Source of the DNA: Tubiluchus corallicola
Lineage: Eukaryota; Priapulida; Priapulimorpha; Priapulimorphida; Tubiluchidae
Assembly: GCA_030141605.1 (NCBI GenBank)
Contig: JAQGDQ010000046.1
Coordinates: forward strand, 682,001 to 746,000
Direction of reading: 5' to 3'
Length of the DNA: 64,000 nt
Positions 63,512-64,000 of the stretch are shown in pieces. A model generated the notes under the pieces. That model ran no database searches and was not told where the DNA came from. It saw nothing but the letters and a program-made list of their open reading frames with translations. The position numbers were made by a program, and so were the translations under genes. Numbering within the stretch: position 1 is the first letter of the stretch; every line of letters begins with the position of its first letter.

Positions 63512-64000
63512 AAATGGAGTTTGCCTGCCTGTTAAACCTTGTTTACCTGCAGTCAACCTATGAACGTGGGGCTTTTTCTAAAGCACAATTCCGTAGGGCG
63601 AAGTACAATTCCATGCGTGATTTTCGTCATGCAGCTTGAAGCACAAGTTTCCTTAAAAAGTCAGTTTAGAATATTTTAGTTCAGTAAGATTACGACATGC
63701 TCTCAAACTCTCATCAACCAAACAATGTCACTTAAGCAGAAAATGATTATGTGAGAAATGAAGTATTAACAAAGCAAGAAAGTTACTTACACATTATTCC
63801 AGATGTCACAGATACAAGCTCGTCTTTTCATACAGGTTCTTACTAAAACGCCGTCGACATTTAGTAATGACACACAGATAGTTTCCATAGTTTGCGAACA
63901 CGTAGAGCTACAAGTTCCATTGATAGTATTTGTTCATCCGCTGACAATGTATTTTACAAATTTACAATTTACATTTTGTTTAATTGTATAAGTTGATTTT
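63512..64000. other. Window end, no gene seen
   Basis: AT-rich; only a 62-codon chance frame on the plus strand. Confidence 0.4.

Overview
The window looks like nuclear DNA from an invertebrate animal. It is AT-rich, has spliced genes with GT-AG introns and very long microsatellites, and carries tRNA-derived SINEs, hAT-like fragments, a non-LTR retrotransposon remnant and a Helitron/Helentron-like non-autonomous family. No bacterial gene organisation (operons, ribosome binding sites) is present. The transposon family resembles the Helentron-associated 'pearl' type described in bivalves, so a lophotrochozoan is possible, but the clade cannot be fixed from the sequence alone.

Three genes are supported. 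(1) A very large exon on the minus strand at 16509-20147 encodes the first 1213 residues of a Ser/Thr/Lys-rich, mostly disordered protein. It ends at a strong splice donor, and its later exons were not found. (2) NARS2, the mitochondrial asparaginyl-tRNA synthetase, lies on the minus strand from 41246 to 29604. I reconstructed it completely as 12 coding exons, all phases consistent, 503 residues. (3) An NDFIP-family Nedd4-adaptor lies on the plus strand from 41626 to 52076, reconstructed as 6 coding exons and 222 residues. NARS2 and NDFIP are head to head, with 379 bp between start codons, so they probably share a bidirectional promoter. Their products have unrelated jobs: mitochondrial translation, and endosomal/Golgi recruitment of HECT ubiquitin ligases.

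Layout: 1-16.5 kb has no recognisable gene but holds microsatellites (CT, GAT, ATT) and three tRNA-like SINE pieces; 16.5-20.2 kb is the large exon; 20.3-21.1 kb is low-complexity DNA; 21.1-29.6 kb is intergenic, with repeat-family copy A; 29.6-41.2 kb is NARS2, with a LINE remnant and a hAT-like piece in introns; 41.6-52.3 kb is NDFIP, with repeat copy B, a hAT-like terminus and a SINE in introns; 52.3-64 kb is intergenic, with inverted repeat copy C, GT and GATA arrays, a recently duplicated segment and a small tandem block rich in splice-donor motifs.

The most interesting structure is the three-copy Helitron/Helentron-like family. Its copies share a TCTYA-type 5' end, a 3' palindromic hairpin exactly 10 nt before a CTAG terminus, and an internal ~140-bp tandem unit present twice in copies A and B but six times in copy C.
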